NCBI RefSeq assembly: GCF_018080005.1
Contig: NZ_CP073015.1
Span: forward strand, 310,001-374,000
DNA: 64,000 bases
Source of the DNA: Flavobacterium sp. CS20
GTDB lineage: Bacteria > Bacteroidota > Bacteroidia > Flavobacteriales > Flavobacteriaceae
Direction: 5' to 3'
The notes beneath the pieces were generated by a model that saw nothing but the letters and a program-made list of their open reading frames with translations, ran no database searches and was not told the origin of the DNA. This document shows, piece after piece, positions 50,667 to 59,529 of this stretch (positions are counted from its first letter, which is position 1; the number at the start of each line of letters is the position of its first letter). The translations under genes were made by a program, and so were the position numbers.

Positions 50667-51143
50667 ATGATTATGATTAACTTTTTTTATTTATTAATTA
50701 CATTTAGTTTAAGCAATGAATGTGTTTTGAATTTTAATTCTGTAGGGATAAATGATTATGAGTTGGGTATGTCAATCTCTGAAATAAAAAAGTGTAATAA
50801 AAATATTAGGGAAGTAGGAGTAAGTAAAAGAGATTCTGAGATTATTATTTATTCGTTTTCAGAAATTTCCAATATTTTAGATGAAGAAAAAAAGGTAGAA
50901 TATTTTTTTGCTATCAAAGACAATAGTTTAGTGGCTTATGTATTTAATATTTATTCTGGAAAAAAAATATCTTATTACAAACGATTAATTGAGGAAGTAA
51001 AAGCAAGTAATGATTTTATCGTTGGAAATGGAATTTCATTTCTTGATAATAGTGGTAATTGCGAGAAGTTTATGAGAATCAAATCTAATAAGGAGCAAAT
51101 CATTATTTTTGGCGGTATCAGTTCTATAGGTAGTTATTGGTAG
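50667..51143 (+). CDS. Exported protein, second candidate immunity protein of module 3 (family C)
   Basis: About 157 residues. The ATG at 50667 overlaps the end of the interrupted immunity gene by 4 bases. A signal-like N-terminus (INFFYLLITFSLSNE) is followed by SVGINDYELGMSISEIKKC, KVEYFFAIKDNSLVAYVF and the Cys in NSGNCEKFM. It is homologous to the gene after module 7 (59017-59499: IEYFLNIKNDSLVRYGF). Family B tips are thus followed by family C proteins in both modules, which supports a toxin-immunity link. Confidence 0.7.
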   Translation: MIMINFFYLLITFSLSNECVLNFNSVGINDYELGMSISEIKKCNKNIREVGVSKRDSEIIIYSFSEISNILDEEKKVEYFFAIKDNSLVAYVFNIYSGKKISYYKRLIEEVKASNDFIVGNGISFLDNSGNCEKFMRIKSNKEQIIIFGGISSIGSYW

Positions 51144-51373
51144 TGTTACTCCTGATGGGGCTTTGTTTGGGTTTCTAATCGCAAAAACCGCGACAGTTAC
51201 AGCTCGGGAAAACCACGACAAAAGCGTTCCAAAAGTTTGTGCTGAGCCATGTCGAAGTATTGGTACAAGTCTCTTAGATAAGGGGCTTTTGGTTAAGATG
51301 ATAGGTTTTTAGAAAGTTGTACTGGTAAATTCAGATATATAGCCACTTAAGATGTCCTCCACAGGCGGACAGA
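51144..51373. other. Remnant DNA between modules 3 and 4
   Basis: No intact gene. CTGAGCCATGTCGAAG (51242-51257) is a REP-like site similar to those inside the RHS modules. The rest is degenerate spacer leading into the leader repeat. Confidence 0.45.
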
Positions 51374-51570
51374 TTGGGTGGTTTTTTATGAAATAACCTT
51401 TAACAAAAGCATCAATTATTTAAAATCACTATATTTACAAGGTCTAAGAGAGACATAAAACGTTCTTTTAAAAATACCTGAAATAAGGCTCTATCAAAAA
51501 AAGGCAATCGGGCAAAAAAAACGCATAAGATTAGTTTTCCTTTGGCATGTGCCACACTGAGTTATCGAAG
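51374..51570 (+). repeat. RHS module leader repeat, copy 1
   Basis: About 200 bases (GCATCAATTATTTAAAATCA, ATAAAACGTTCTTTTAAAAA, GGCAATCGGGCAAAAAAAAC) ending in the REP-like CTGAGTTATCGAAG. Near-identical copies precede modules 5, 6 and 9, always joined to the RHS core at TGCTCCTACC. Confidence 0.85.
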
Positions 51571-52505
51571 TGCTCCTACCGGGTAGGCATGGGGCAGTGG
51601 ATTCCTACCGTTACGGCTTCCAAGGTCAAGAAAAAGATGACGAGATTAAAGGGGAAGGGAATAGCTTGAATTATACTTTTAGGATGCATGATCCGAGATT
51701 GGGTAGGTTTTTTGCGGTGGATCCGTTGGCAAAAAACTATCCTCATAACTCTCCTTATGCATTTAGTGAAAATAGGGTGATTGATAGTGTTGAATTAGAA
51801 GGATTAGAATTTTTAGATTCAGATGAATCAATGATTTTTATAAATTGGGGGATAACGCAAATACATAGAGAGAATGCTAGTGGAGCTACAAATCATTTAC
51901 TTGATACACAAAGAAATAGAAGTACTGGGACTCTTGTAGATTATGGTTATTCAGATGTTGAATATCCCTCTATATCGGAAAGTATTTTTGCAAGTAATAT
52001 AAATAGAAGAGCACTTGAAGGAAATAAAGCAATAAATCAAATTGACTATATGAGAACTGAGTCACATCAAAAATTCGATTTTGGTGGACGATTTACAATT
52101 GGAGGTGGTTTTAAGTCCCCAAGTGGAGTATTAAAAATCAATGCAGTTGTAGGAGCAATTGAAGTCGCTGGCTGGGGTCTTTTATGGCTTAAAGAAGACC
52201 TAATACAAGATGACTATAAGCTTAGTAAACATCATGAAAAAATCTATTTAGATAAAGTTATTCCAGCTATTGAAGAAGCATTAAGTAAGGGTGATGAATT
52301 TATTCCAGAAAATTCAAAATACCGAAATGATTTCTCATTATCTATAATCGCAAATGCTGTTCTATTTGGTGGTAAATATGAAGGGTACGAAGACTTACAT
52401 GAAATTGGTATAAAAATTTATGATGAAATAGTTATGAAACCACATATTGAAGAAAATAATAACCAACAAGAATTAGATAATACTATTGATGAAAAAGGCA
52501 ATTAA
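51570..52505 (+). CDS. RHS module 4: half core and unknown toxin tip (family D)
   Basis: The frame opens at GTG 51570, made by the join GAAG/TGCTCC, and begins [20 protein letters not shown], so the first half of the core is missing. It continues [40 protein letters not shown] and a tip of ~230 residues starting [15 protein letters not shown] with a hydrophobic [20 protein letters not shown] segment and a C-terminal helix. The tip is homologous to module 6. Function unknown. It overlaps the following lipoprotein gene by 17 bases. Whether GTG 51570 is used is unclear. Confidence 0.7.
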   Translation: MLLPGRHGAVDSYRYGFQGQEKDDEIKGEGNSLNYTFRMHDPRLGRFFAVDPLAKNYPHNSPYAFSENRVIDSVELEGLEFLDSDESMIFINWGITQIHRENASGATNHLLDTQRNRSTGTLVDYGYSDVEYPSISESIFASNINRRALEGNKAINQIDYMRTESHQKFDFGGRFTIGGGFKSPSGVLKINAVVGAIEVAGWGLLWLKEDLIQDDYKLSKHHEKIYLDKVIPAIEEALSKGDEFIPENSKYRNDFSLSIIANAVLFGGKYEGYEDLHEIGIKIYDEIVMKPHIEENNNQQELDNTIDEKGN

Positions 52506-52908
52506 ACATTTAAGTATTTTTTTTACTATTATATTTTTTTCCTGTATAGACAATTATCAAACGACAAAAAGTATTCCAGGATATTGGATGATAGATAATA
52601 TATCTTATAAAAAAATTGATTATAAGGATTCTTTAAGATATAATATGCTGTTCTTTGAGTTTCTAGATGGCGAGAGAATTGTTAAATTACCTAAGACAAC
52701 ATATTCCAATCGAGTTATTTCAAAGTGGAATCAATTAGAAGATAACTATATTTTAATTAATTCATCAAATAAAGTATTTGATGGAAAATTTAAGGTTAAG
52801 TATTTTGATGATAAGGAAAGAAATTTAATTGGCGCAATTTTTAAGTCAAATAATACTACAATTGAAGCTTATAAACTTGGGAATGATTATTCTAGTGAAT
52901 ATGAGTAG
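52489..52908 (+). CDS. Lipoprotein, candidate immunity protein of module 4 (family E)
   Basis: 139 residues from ATG 52489 (an in-frame TTG one codon earlier is less likely). Lipobox FFSC follows [11 protein letters not shown]. The mature part has [17 protein letters not shown] and resembles a small lipocalin-like beta domain. It is homologous to the lipoprotein after module 6 ([16 protein letters not shown]), and both follow homologous tips, so the pair has moved or diverged together. Confidence 0.75.
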   Translation: MKKAIKHLSIFFTIIFFSCIDNYQTTKSIPGYWMIDNISYKKIDYKDSLRYNMLFFEFLDGERIVKLPKTTYSNRVISKWNQLEDNYILINSSNKVFDGKFKVKYFDDKERNLIGAIFKSNNTTIEAYKLGNDYSSEYE

Positions 52909-52992
52909 TGGTTACATATTACAAAGACGCTAGCGCTAACTTGCAGTCCGTACTACATTAATTATGTGTAAGAATAAAGCCATTTAAGAGAT
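52909..52992. other. Module tail sequence
   Basis: Short stretch with GCTAGCGCT and CTTGCAGTCCGT, a degenerate form of the palindromic tails seen after modules 5, 6, 8 and 9. Confidence 0.4.
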
Positions 52993-53190
52993 TAGGTGAT
53001 TTTTTTATGTAATAGTCTCTTACAAAAGCATCAATTATCTAAAATCACTATATTTACAAGGTCTAAGCAAGACATAAAACGTTCTTTTAAAAATACCTGA
53101 AATAAGGCTTTATCAAAAAAAGGCAATCGGGCAAAAAAAACGCATAAGATTAGTTTTCCTACGGCATGTGCCACACTGAGTTTATCGAAG
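52993..53190 (+). repeat. RHS module leader repeat, copy 2
   Basis: Same leader as at 51374, ending CTGAGTTTATCGAAG (53176-53190) and joined to TGCTCCTACC of a half core. Confidence 0.85.
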
Positions 53191-53326
53191 TGCTCCTACC
53201 CAACCGTCATGGTAGTGTAGATTCCGACAGATACGGCTTCCAAGCCTGTCCTGAGCTCGTCGAAGGAGCCAAGAAAAAGATGATGAAATTAAAGGCGAAG
53301 GGAATTCTATAAACTACAAATACAGG
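53191..53326 (+). pseudogene. RHS core fragment of module 5 with REP-like insertion
   Basis: TGCTCCTACC continues as half core, but a 27-base GCCTGTCCTGAGCTCGTCGA-type REP sequence (53244-53270) replaces four bases after CGGCTTCCAA and breaks the phase. The same insertion is present in module 9. The tip frame restarts at ATG 53327. Confidence 0.7.
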
Positions 53327-54184
53327 ATGCATGACCCTAGAGCCGGACGATTCTTTGCAGTGGATCCTCTTTCGCCAGAATACCCATGGTTCTCTCCATA
53401 TCAATTTAGTGGTAATAGGTTAATTGACGCTATTGAACTTGAAGGTTTAGAACAAAGTTTTGAACTTAGGTTTAACAGAAGAAATAAAAGTTATTTAAGA
53501 GGTAATATTTCTAAAGAACAACTAATGGACGAGTGGAGAGCAGAAGCTTTTGGGGCGATAATAGGTTCAACTATTGTAGCAGATTTTTATATAGGAAAAG
53601 GTAAAATCACTAAATTTGCGACAAAACAATTTGGCTTTCAATTAGCAGTTAATACAGCTACGGAAGGATTTGTTTCTGTAGCTTTCAAAGAACATAAGTT
53701 TGAACCTAAAAGAGTAGTAGCCGAGACTTTTACAAATTTTGATTTTGCTGATACAGGAATTGATCAAGGGATAAAATTATTAGGCAAAAAATACAATTTA
53801 GGTAAAATTCAGAAAGCACTAGAAATCGTTGCCCCTTCATTATTCGATATTACGACTAAAGATGGAATCCAAATAGTTAGTTTAAATAAAGATAGTGAAA
53901 AGATAATATTAGATATTGTAGGTAACTCACTAACTAAAAAAGGAGAAAAATTACTCCAAAATACTGACATTGAATTACCAAAAGTAAAACTATCATCAGA
54001 TTTAAGTGCTAAAATAGTTTCTGATATTATAATCAAAAATATAAAAATACAACTAGTAAAAGATTCTCAAAATAAAATTAAAGATAATATCAAAGAAGAT
54101 ATTAGAGATGATAAAAAAGTGAAAAATGATGCAATACCCAAAAACAATAGAAGGATTAAAAAAGATAAACTAAAAGAATCTTGA
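53327..54184 (+). CDS. RHS module 5: core end and unknown toxin tip (family F)
   Basis: 285 residues from an internal ATG ([20 protein letters not shown]). After the core end SGNRLIDAIELEGLE the tip reads QSFELRFNRRNKSYLRGNIS, has a small hydrophobic helix near EAFGAIIGSTIVADFYIG and finishes in a long Lys-rich tail (KNNRRIKKDKLKES). The family is unknown. From 53374 on, this copy is repeated at 61624-62775 with an identical protein. A 72-residue membrane protein follows one base after the stop. Confidence 0.7.
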   Translation: MHDPRAGRFFAVDPLSPEYPWFSPYQFSGNRLIDAIELEGLEQSFELRFNRRNKSYLRGNISKEQLMDEWRAEAFGAIIGSTIVADFYIGKGKITKFATKQFGFQLAVNTATEGFVSVAFKEHKFEPKRVVAETFTNFDFADTGIDQGIKLLGKKYNLGKIQKALEIVAPSLFDITTKDGIQIVSLNKDSEKIILDIVGNSLTKKGEKLLQNTDIELPKVKLSSDLSAKIVSDIIIKNIKIQLVKDSQNKIKDNIKEDIRDDKKVKNDAIPKNNRRIKKDKLKES

Positions 54185-54185
54185 A

Positions 54186-54404
54186 ATGAACTCTACTTTA
54201 AAAAAATATCTAAAAAGTTTTCTGAAATATATTCTGGGAATATCCGTAGTAATATTATTAATATTGAGTTTCTATTTAATTACAACATTAATATTTTATG
54301 ACCAAGAAATACATGAAATTAATGTAAATGGAATGATTATGATTTTTTTAATCCCAGTTTTCACGATTTTCATATCAAAATATTTTTTAAAAAAACTAAA
54401 ATAA
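54186..54404 (+). CDS. Small membrane protein, candidate immunity protein of module 5
   Basis: 72 residues with two hydrophobic helices (ILGISVVILLILSFYLITTL and IMIFLIPVFTIFISKYF). It starts one base after the toxin-tip stop. A two-helix membrane immunity protein often goes with a membrane-acting tip; this is inference. An identical copy lies at 62436-62654. Confidence 0.7.
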   Translation: MNSTLKKYLKSFLKYILGISVVILLILSFYLITTLIFYDQEIHEINVNGMIMIFLIPVFTIFISKYFLKKLK

Positions 54405-54437
54405 CACATAATAACAGGCAGTTACTTTAATTAACCC

Positions 54438-54504
54438 GCTAGCGCTCGTTTGCAACGAGTGCTATTCAAGCCCAAAAACAAGATATTGCGGACTTGCAGT
54501 CCGC
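54438..54504. repeat. Palindromic module tail, copy after module 5
   Basis: Two hairpins: GCGCTCGTT/AACGAGTGC (54442-54462) and GCGGACT/AGTCCGC (54488-54504). Closely related tails lie after modules 6 and 9, and a degenerate form after module 8. Confidence 0.75.
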
Positions 54505-54540
54505 GCCACATTAATTTTGTATAAGGTTATAGCCGCTCGA

Positions 54541-54743
54541 GAATTTGGATGCTTTTTTATGCAATAGTCTCTTACAAAAGCAACAATTATCTAAAATTGC
54601 TATATTTACAAAGTCTAAAGCAAGACATAACACGTTCTTTATAAAAAAATCTGAAATAAGGCTCTAGCAAAAAAAGGCAATCGGGCAAAAAAAACGCATA
54701 AGATTAGTTTTCCTATGGCATGTGCCACAATGAGTTATCGAAG
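54541..54743 (+). repeat. RHS module leader repeat, copy 3
   Basis: Same leader as at 51374, ending TGAGTTATCGAAG and joined to TGCTCCTACC. Slightly more diverged (ACACGTTCTTTATAAAAAAA). Confidence 0.85.
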
Positions 54744-55810
54744 TGCTCCTACCCAACCGCCATGGTAGTGTAGATTCCTACAGATACGGCTTCCAATGGC
54801 AAGAAAAAGACGACGAGATTAAAGGAGAAGGGAATTCTATGAATTTTAAATTTAGGATGTATGATAGTAGATTAGGTAAGTTTTTAAGCTTAGACCCTTT
54901 ATCAGCACAGTATCCTCATAATTCACCATTTGCTTTTTCTGAAAATAGAGTTATAGATGGAATGGAATTAGAAGGGTTAGAATATTTAGATAGTGATGCT
55001 TCACTTATCGAAGTTTTTCAAGGTGTACCTTTCTTAAAATTAGAGAATTTCTCTGGTCCATTTAGAGGGGCTTTTAAAAAAGCTAATCCTAATTGGCAAT
55101 TAATACATTTCACACCTAAACTATCATCTCCATTAATGGTATCAGAAGAACCTATTTTATTTGCTGTTGAAAGACCTTTACAGGGTATGGGAAGTTTTGT
55201 TGATAAAAACTTTAGTGTTCTTAGAGCAGAATTGAAGACAGAATCTGTATTTAAAGGTAGATATAGTACAAATGGCACTATAGATAGAAGAACTTTAGTA
55301 GGTAAGAATATAGTTTTACAAAATAAAGCAACCGCCACTTCTACTCCACGTAGAGTTGGACCAGGTAAGGGTGGAGGAATTTTTGCATTAGTTGATTTAT
55401 TAAACTTTGGGCTAGAAACATATACAAATACTTCAATTGCACTAGATAAAATAGAACTAAATATTCAGGTTTTCGGAAAAAAGACTTACGACAAAGATTC
55501 AAAAAGATATATAAATGAGAAGTCTGCATTAAGTAAAGCTACAGAAGATGTATTAATGGCATTGGAAAATGGTCTTTTAGGGGAAAATTCTTATGATATT
55601 GGTTTTATAAGTGAGGTTACAAATGTTGTATTGTTTGGAGGTAATGGAACAGAGTCTTCTGAAGCAGTAAGGATTGGTAGAGAAATCATTAAAACATACT
55701 CTTCCGAAGAAGCTAAAAATAGATTAAATGCAATAGAATTTATTGAGACAATTCAAAAAAAGCAAACAGAATTATTAATAAATAATAATGAACCAGATGA
55801 AAAAGATTAA
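54743..55810 (+). CDS. RHS module 6: half core and unknown toxin tip (family D)
   Basis: 355 residues, opening at GTG 54743 made by the leader/core join. Core remnants [40 protein letters not shown] and [18 protein letters not shown] precede the tip. The tip starts [15 protein letters not shown] and shares with module 4 the opening LDSD motif and the VVLFGGNG region near the C-terminus, but the middle differs ([20 protein letters not shown]). Unknown function. It overlaps the next lipoprotein gene. Confidence 0.7.
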   Translation: MLLPNRHGSVDSYRYGFQWQEKDDEIKGEGNSMNFKFRMYDSRLGKFLSLDPLSAQYPHNSPFAFSENRVIDGMELEGLEYLDSDASLIEVFQGVPFLKLENFSGPFRGAFKKANPNWQLIHFTPKLSSPLMVSEEPILFAVERPLQGMGSFVDKNFSVLRAELKTESVFKGRYSTNGTIDRRTLVGKNIVLQNKATATSTPRRVGPGKGGGIFALVDLLNFGLETYTNTSIALDKIELNIQVFGKKTYDKDSKRYINEKSALSKATEDVLMALENGLLGENSYDIGFISEVTNVVLFGGNGTESSEAVRIGREIIKTYSSEEAKNRLNAIEFIETIQKKQTELLINNNEPDEKD

Positions 55811-56237
55811 TATTTTATTATTACCTCTCTTTTTAAGCGTGTTTGATTGTAATAATAATGATGTTGATAAAACAAAAATTTTAGGATATTGGAATTTAAT
55901 ACATGTGTATAATGGAGAAAATGACCTTTTAGGAAATGATAAAGTCAAAGAATTCTATTATTTTAGAAGCATGGACTTTTTATCAGATAAAATTGACCAA
56001 TTAACTATGGAGATTGACAGAGAAAATTATATTTATGCAGATTTTAGAATTAAGGGAGATACGTTATTCCTGACTAGAAATACCGATGAATATTATAATG
56101 GCAAATATATTCTTAAGTTAAAAGATACAACCTCTGTTTTCTTTAAAGAAGATGTAACATCAATTACATTAACAAATTTTAATAAAGATATTCTTATATA
56201 TGGACTACGACTAAAAAATAACGATAATTTAGAATAA
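55797..56237 (+). CDS. Lipoprotein, candidate immunity protein of module 6 (family E)
   Basis: 146 residues from ATG 55797 ([17 protein letters not shown]); ATG 55788 is three codons earlier. The Cys of the signal end suggests a lipoprotein. The mature domain has [20 protein letters not shown] and [17 protein letters not shown], homologous to the module-4 lipoprotein. It overlaps the toxin-tip end by 14 bases. Confidence 0.75.
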   Translation: MKKINILLLPLFLSVFDCNNNDVDKTKILGYWNLIHVYNGENDLLGNDKVKEFYYFRSMDFLSDKIDQLTMEIDRENYIYADFRIKGDTLFLTRNTDEYYNGKYILKLKDTTSVFFKEDVTSITLTNFNKDILIYGLRLKNNDNLE

Positions 56238-56249
56238 ATAGAAAGTCCC

Positions 56250-56319
56250 CGCTAGCGCTCGTTTGCAACGAGTGCTATTCAAACCCAAAAACAAGATATT
56301 GCAGACTTGCAGTCCGTGC
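56250..56319. repeat. Palindromic module tail after module 6
   Basis: GCTAGCGCTCGTTTGCAACG and GCAGACTTGCAGTCCGTGC, a close relative of the tail at 54438. Confidence 0.7.
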
Positions 56320-56343
56320 CATATTAGTTTTTGTAAAAAAATA

Positions 56344-57564
56344 GTCAATCGCCGACGTCTCAGAAATTGCCGAAACTGGCAATCAAATCGATTTTTTGGT
56401 ACCTTTGTGCCAGACGTTCTTTCATATAATGAGTATTATCCTTATGGCATGCTCCTACCAGGAAGACATGGAGCAGTAGATTCCTACCGTTACGGCTTCC
56501 AAGGACAGGAAAAAGATGATGAGATTAAGGGGGAAGGGAATTCTTTAAACTATAAGTACAGGATGCATGATCCGAGGTTAGGAAGATTTTTTGCTATCGA
56601 TCCTCTTGCCAAACAATATCCATTTTATTCACCGTACCAGTTTAGCGGTAATAAAGTAATACAATTTAAAGAACTTGAAGGTGCTGAAGAGTTAATTGCT
56701 TCAGTTGACAAAGGTGAAACCTTTCCTTCTATTAGCAACTTATCGGGCGAAAAGTTAGTAATCGATATGTTTCTTTTTTATAGTTCAAAAATGGGCTCAA
56801 AAATTGCTAGTGATATATCTTATAAAATAGCATTTAAAAAATTAGGAAAAGGTTTTTTAATGGGTTCAAATGGAAAAATATACCAAAACAACTCTTTAAA
56901 ATTATCAGAGGAATTAATTGACGGAAAGTTTGTTTCTTTTCTTAGAGGAAAAGATAGAGCTAATCAATGGTTTACCACTTCAAATGTAAATCAAGTTAAT
57001 ATTTTTAGAAATAAGAAATGGGTGAATTTATCCGAAAAATTATTAAAATTGTCTAGTGATGTTGATAAATTGACTGATGTAGCATTTTTTGTAAACGGCT
57101 CAATTGAGCAAAATGAAATTGATGCTTTCGGTTTGCTTGATATCTCAATCTCTATGGGTTTTGGACCACTTGCTACAGTTGCAACTGATGCTATTAAATC
57201 TCAAATTGATAAAAATATGAATGAGTTAATTACACAACCTCTTTTAAATGATTTAGATGCAAAAATTAAAGACGGATTAAGTCCTACGGAAGAATGGGTT
57301 GATATAGTTAGGGGTCAATGGCAAACTTTTGAAGGTTATGAGATTATAAGACTAACTTCAACAGCACTTGGCACTTACTTCTCTGGTCAAGTCTCAGATC
57401 TTAACGATTTACAAAAAATAAGCGGGGATATTTATGGTAATGGTGATGAAGAAATGAACAATGCTTTACTTATTCAGAGAACAGATAACAATGAAGCAAT
57501 AATTATGCATATTTTCATAGATGATTCTTCATCTAGCGAAAATAACTCATCTAATAATAATTAA
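56344..57564 (+). pseudogene. RHS module 7: core and unknown toxin tip (family B)
   Basis: The DNA first encodes ADVSEIAETGNQIDF in one phase, then at T-tract 56392-56397 must slip -1 to continue [59 protein letters not shown]. The core is nearly identical to module 3. The tip is homologous but diverged: ELEGAEELIASVDKGE, LGKGFLMGSNGKIYQNN, NQWFTTSNVNQVNIFRNKK, and it ends in a Ser/Asn run. The frame upstream to 56263 is an artefact of the other phase. The stop lies in the target site of IS4-type copy 2. Confidence 0.7.
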
Positions 57565-57568
57565 AAAT

Positions 57569-58954
57569 CATTAGTGTCCGATAAAATATTTTAAAGTGGG
57601 ATTTCCAATACAGGATTTCCCACTTTTTTATATCTTCATCTTTCGCAAAAAAAAAGAGATATGAACAAAAGTAAAAATTTCAGCGGTCAACCCATTATCA
57701 AACAGGTTTTAAATTTTATTTTACCCAACGATGTTTATCGGACAGCCGAAAAGCATAACAGCGACAGATACACTAAAAAGTTCACTACTTATGAGCATTT
57801 AGTTACTATGATTTTCACTGTCATTAGTGGTTGTAGCTCGCTTCGTGAAGTATCGAGTATTATGCTTGCTTGTGAAGGAAAAATCAACCATTTGGGGCTA
57901 AAAGATTTCCCAAAGCGAAGCACATTATCTGACGCCAACAGGAGAAGAAGCTCATCAGTATTTGCTGATATTTACCATTTACTCTATAAACGTTACCACC
58001 GATTTTTGTCGGACAGCAGAACTTATGAACCAGCTGTAAAAGACCTTAAAATTGTTGATTCATCAACTATAACACTCTTTAGTGACATTCTTAAAGGTGT
58101 AGGTAGAAACTCACTCAACGGCAAAAAGAAAGGTGGTATCAAGATGCACACTATGATAAATGCTATGGAAGATGTGCCCTGTCTGATAAAGTTCTCAAAT
58201 GCCGCAACCCATGACCATACCTTTTTAAAGGATCTTGAACTCAAGAAAGGTTCTTATGTCGTCTTTGATAAAGGTTATGTGGATTATAAACAATACCAAA
58301 AATGGACCTTAGAGAATATTTACTTTGTGACCAGACAAAAAGACAATGCCCGTTATACAAGCCTTGAAGAGTTTGATATTCCCGACACGGTAGATGATGC
58401 TGTCCTAAAGGACGAAAAAATAGAACTCAAAGACAATGACGGTAAGCCATTTTACCTTAGAAGAATAGCTTTTTGGTACGATAAACACCAAAAAGTTTAT
58501 GAGTTCATTACCAACAATTATGAACTTCAGGCAGATAAAATTGCCGAGATCTACAAGAACAGGTGGCAAATCGAGACTATGTTCAAACGCCTTAAACAAA
58601 ACTTCCCGCTAAAGTATTTTCTTGGAGATAATCAAAATGCCATCGAGATACAGATATGGGTCAGCTTAATCATACAACTAATAATGCTTGTCATTCAGAG
58701 AAAAGCAGAAAGAAAATGGGCATATTCTAATATGATGTCCGTGATACGATATCATTTAATGACCTATATTGATTTGTTCAAATTCCTTAAAAATCCAGAA
58801 GCAAAATGGGAAGATATTACAACAAAAAATATAGGTCAATTAAGCCTTTTTGACCCATAAGGAGGTTCTATTTTTAAAATACTAAAGCTACACAGTGAAA
58901 TTAGGCGATACAAAAGATTTTTTTAGTAATTTAGATTTTTATCGGACAACAATG
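57569..58954 (+). mobile_element. IS4-type insertion sequence, copy 2 (1386 bp)
   Basis: Same ends, length, orientation and encoded transposase as copy 1 at 48862-50247. It separates the module-7 tip from its following family C gene. The two direct copies could recombine and delete the 8.7 kb between them. Confidence 0.92.
57661..58860 (+). CDS. IS4-family transposase (DUF4372 + DDE), copy 2
   Basis: 399 residues, identical in sequence to copy 1, with DUF4372 N-terminus and complete DDE residues (KIVDSSTI, VVFDKGYVDY, NRWQIETMFKRLK). Confidence 0.93.
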   Translation: MNKSKNFSGQPIIKQVLNFILPNDVYRTAEKHNSDRYTKKFTTYEHLVTMIFTVISGCSSLREVSSIMLACEGKINHLGLKDFPKRSTLSDANRRRSSSVFADIYHLLYKRYHRFLSDSRTYEPAVKDLKIVDSSTITLFSDILKGVGRNSLNGKKKGGIKMHTMINAMEDVPCLIKFSNAATHDHTFLKDLELKKGSYVVFDKGYVDYKQYQKWTLENIYFVTRQKDNARYTSLEEFDIPDTVDDAVLKDEKIELKDNDGKPFYLRRIAFWYDKHQKVYEFITNNYELQADKIAEIYKNRWQIETMFKRLKQNFPLKYFLGDNQNAIEIQIWVSLIIQLIMLVIQRKAERKWAYSNMMSVIRYHLMTYIDLFKFLKNPEAKWEDITTKNIGQLSLFDP

Positions 58955-59016
58955 ATTAAAAATATAAGAGTATGTTATATAAAGTAATCCTTCATCAATC
59001 CTTTCTAAAAAATCAA

Positions 59017-59499
59017 ATGAATCAGAAGTTATTTTTTTTGCTTTTATTATTGAATACTGGTTTTATAAATTCTCAGGACACCAATTGTTATTGTAAATTT
59101 AATTTTGAAGAAATAGATATTCATGAATATAAAATACCAAGTCATAAAAAAAATTTTTTAAAAAATGATTTAAATTACAGTAAAAAAATCTTAGAAAAAA
59201 ACCATGAATATTTAACTTATAAAACTGAAGCAAATATTTTAAACAAAAATACACAAATAGAGTATTTCTTAAATATCAAGAACGATTCACTTGTGCGATA
59301 TGGTTTTGTCTTCAAACTACAAGATAATTATCTACCTCATTTTGAAAAAATTATTGCACATATTAGTAAGTACAATAAATTTATTGATTTAGATAAATTA
59401 TCTCAACAAAAAATTATAGGATCCTGTAAATATATATTTAGACTTAGTTACAGACAAAATGGAGTTTACGTTTTTGGTGTTGCTAGGGTTTATCCATAG
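59017..59499 (+). CDS. Exported protein, candidate immunity protein of module 7 (family C)
   Basis: 160 residues from ATG 59017, where a clean signal peptide starts (MNQKLFFLLLLLNTGFINSQ); the earlier ATG 58972 would hide it. The mature part has CYCKFNFEEIDIHEYKIP, IEYFLNIKNDSLVRYGFVFK and IGSCKYIFRLSYRQNGVYVF. It is homologous to the second gene after module 3, strengthening the pairing of family B tips with family C proteins. The IS insertion cuts it off from the toxin promoter. Confidence 0.75.
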   Translation: MNQKLFFLLLLLNTGFINSQDTNCYCKFNFEEIDIHEYKIPSHKKNFLKNDLNYSKKILEKNHEYLTYKTEANILNKNTQIEYFLNIKNDSLVRYGFVFKLQDNYLPHFEKIIAHISKYNKFIDLDKLSQQKIIGSCKYIFRLSYRQNGVYVFGVARVYP

Positions 59500-59529
59500 A
59501 TTTGCTTTCTCGCTATAGATCCATATACG

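Larger units (their letters stand above)
48817..50670 (+). pseudogene. Immunity gene of RHS module 3 (family A), interrupted by an IS4-type element
   Basis: The first 15 codons (48817-48861, MNFLLIVLIGIFIII) stop at the left end of the insertion sequence. The rest resumes in the same phase at 50257 after the second target copy: LILDILLKKTSKSLIKSKK, INIDRFKKNGTKIEID and on to 50670. Removing the element and one 9-base repeat restores a 152-residue protein with one N-terminal membrane helix and a cytoplasmic-type domain. It is homologous to the broken gene at 41469. The frame that starts at 50188 inside the element is an artefact of this insertion. Confidence 0.85.
53374..54525 (+). repeat. 1152-bp direct repeat, copy 1 (module 5)
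   Basis: From GCCAGAATACCCATGG to GTATAAG, matching 61624-62775 at a constant offset of 8250 bases. It covers the end of the core, the toxin tip, the immunity gene and the palindromic tail. I saw no difference by eye. Confidence 0.85.
57560..58963 (+). repeat. 9-bp target duplications of IS4-type copy 2
   Basis: ATTAAAAAT at 57560-57568 and 58955-58963, directly outside the element. The left copy contains the TAA stop of the module-7 tip. Confidence 0.85.

Noticed and set aside
56263..56390. First 43 codons of the frame at 56263 as protein
   Set aside because: They are the palindromic tail and the RHS beta segment read in the wrong phase.
58972..59016. Upstream ATG for the module-7 family C gene
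   Set aside because: It places 15 polar residues before a clean signal peptide that starts at ATG 59017.
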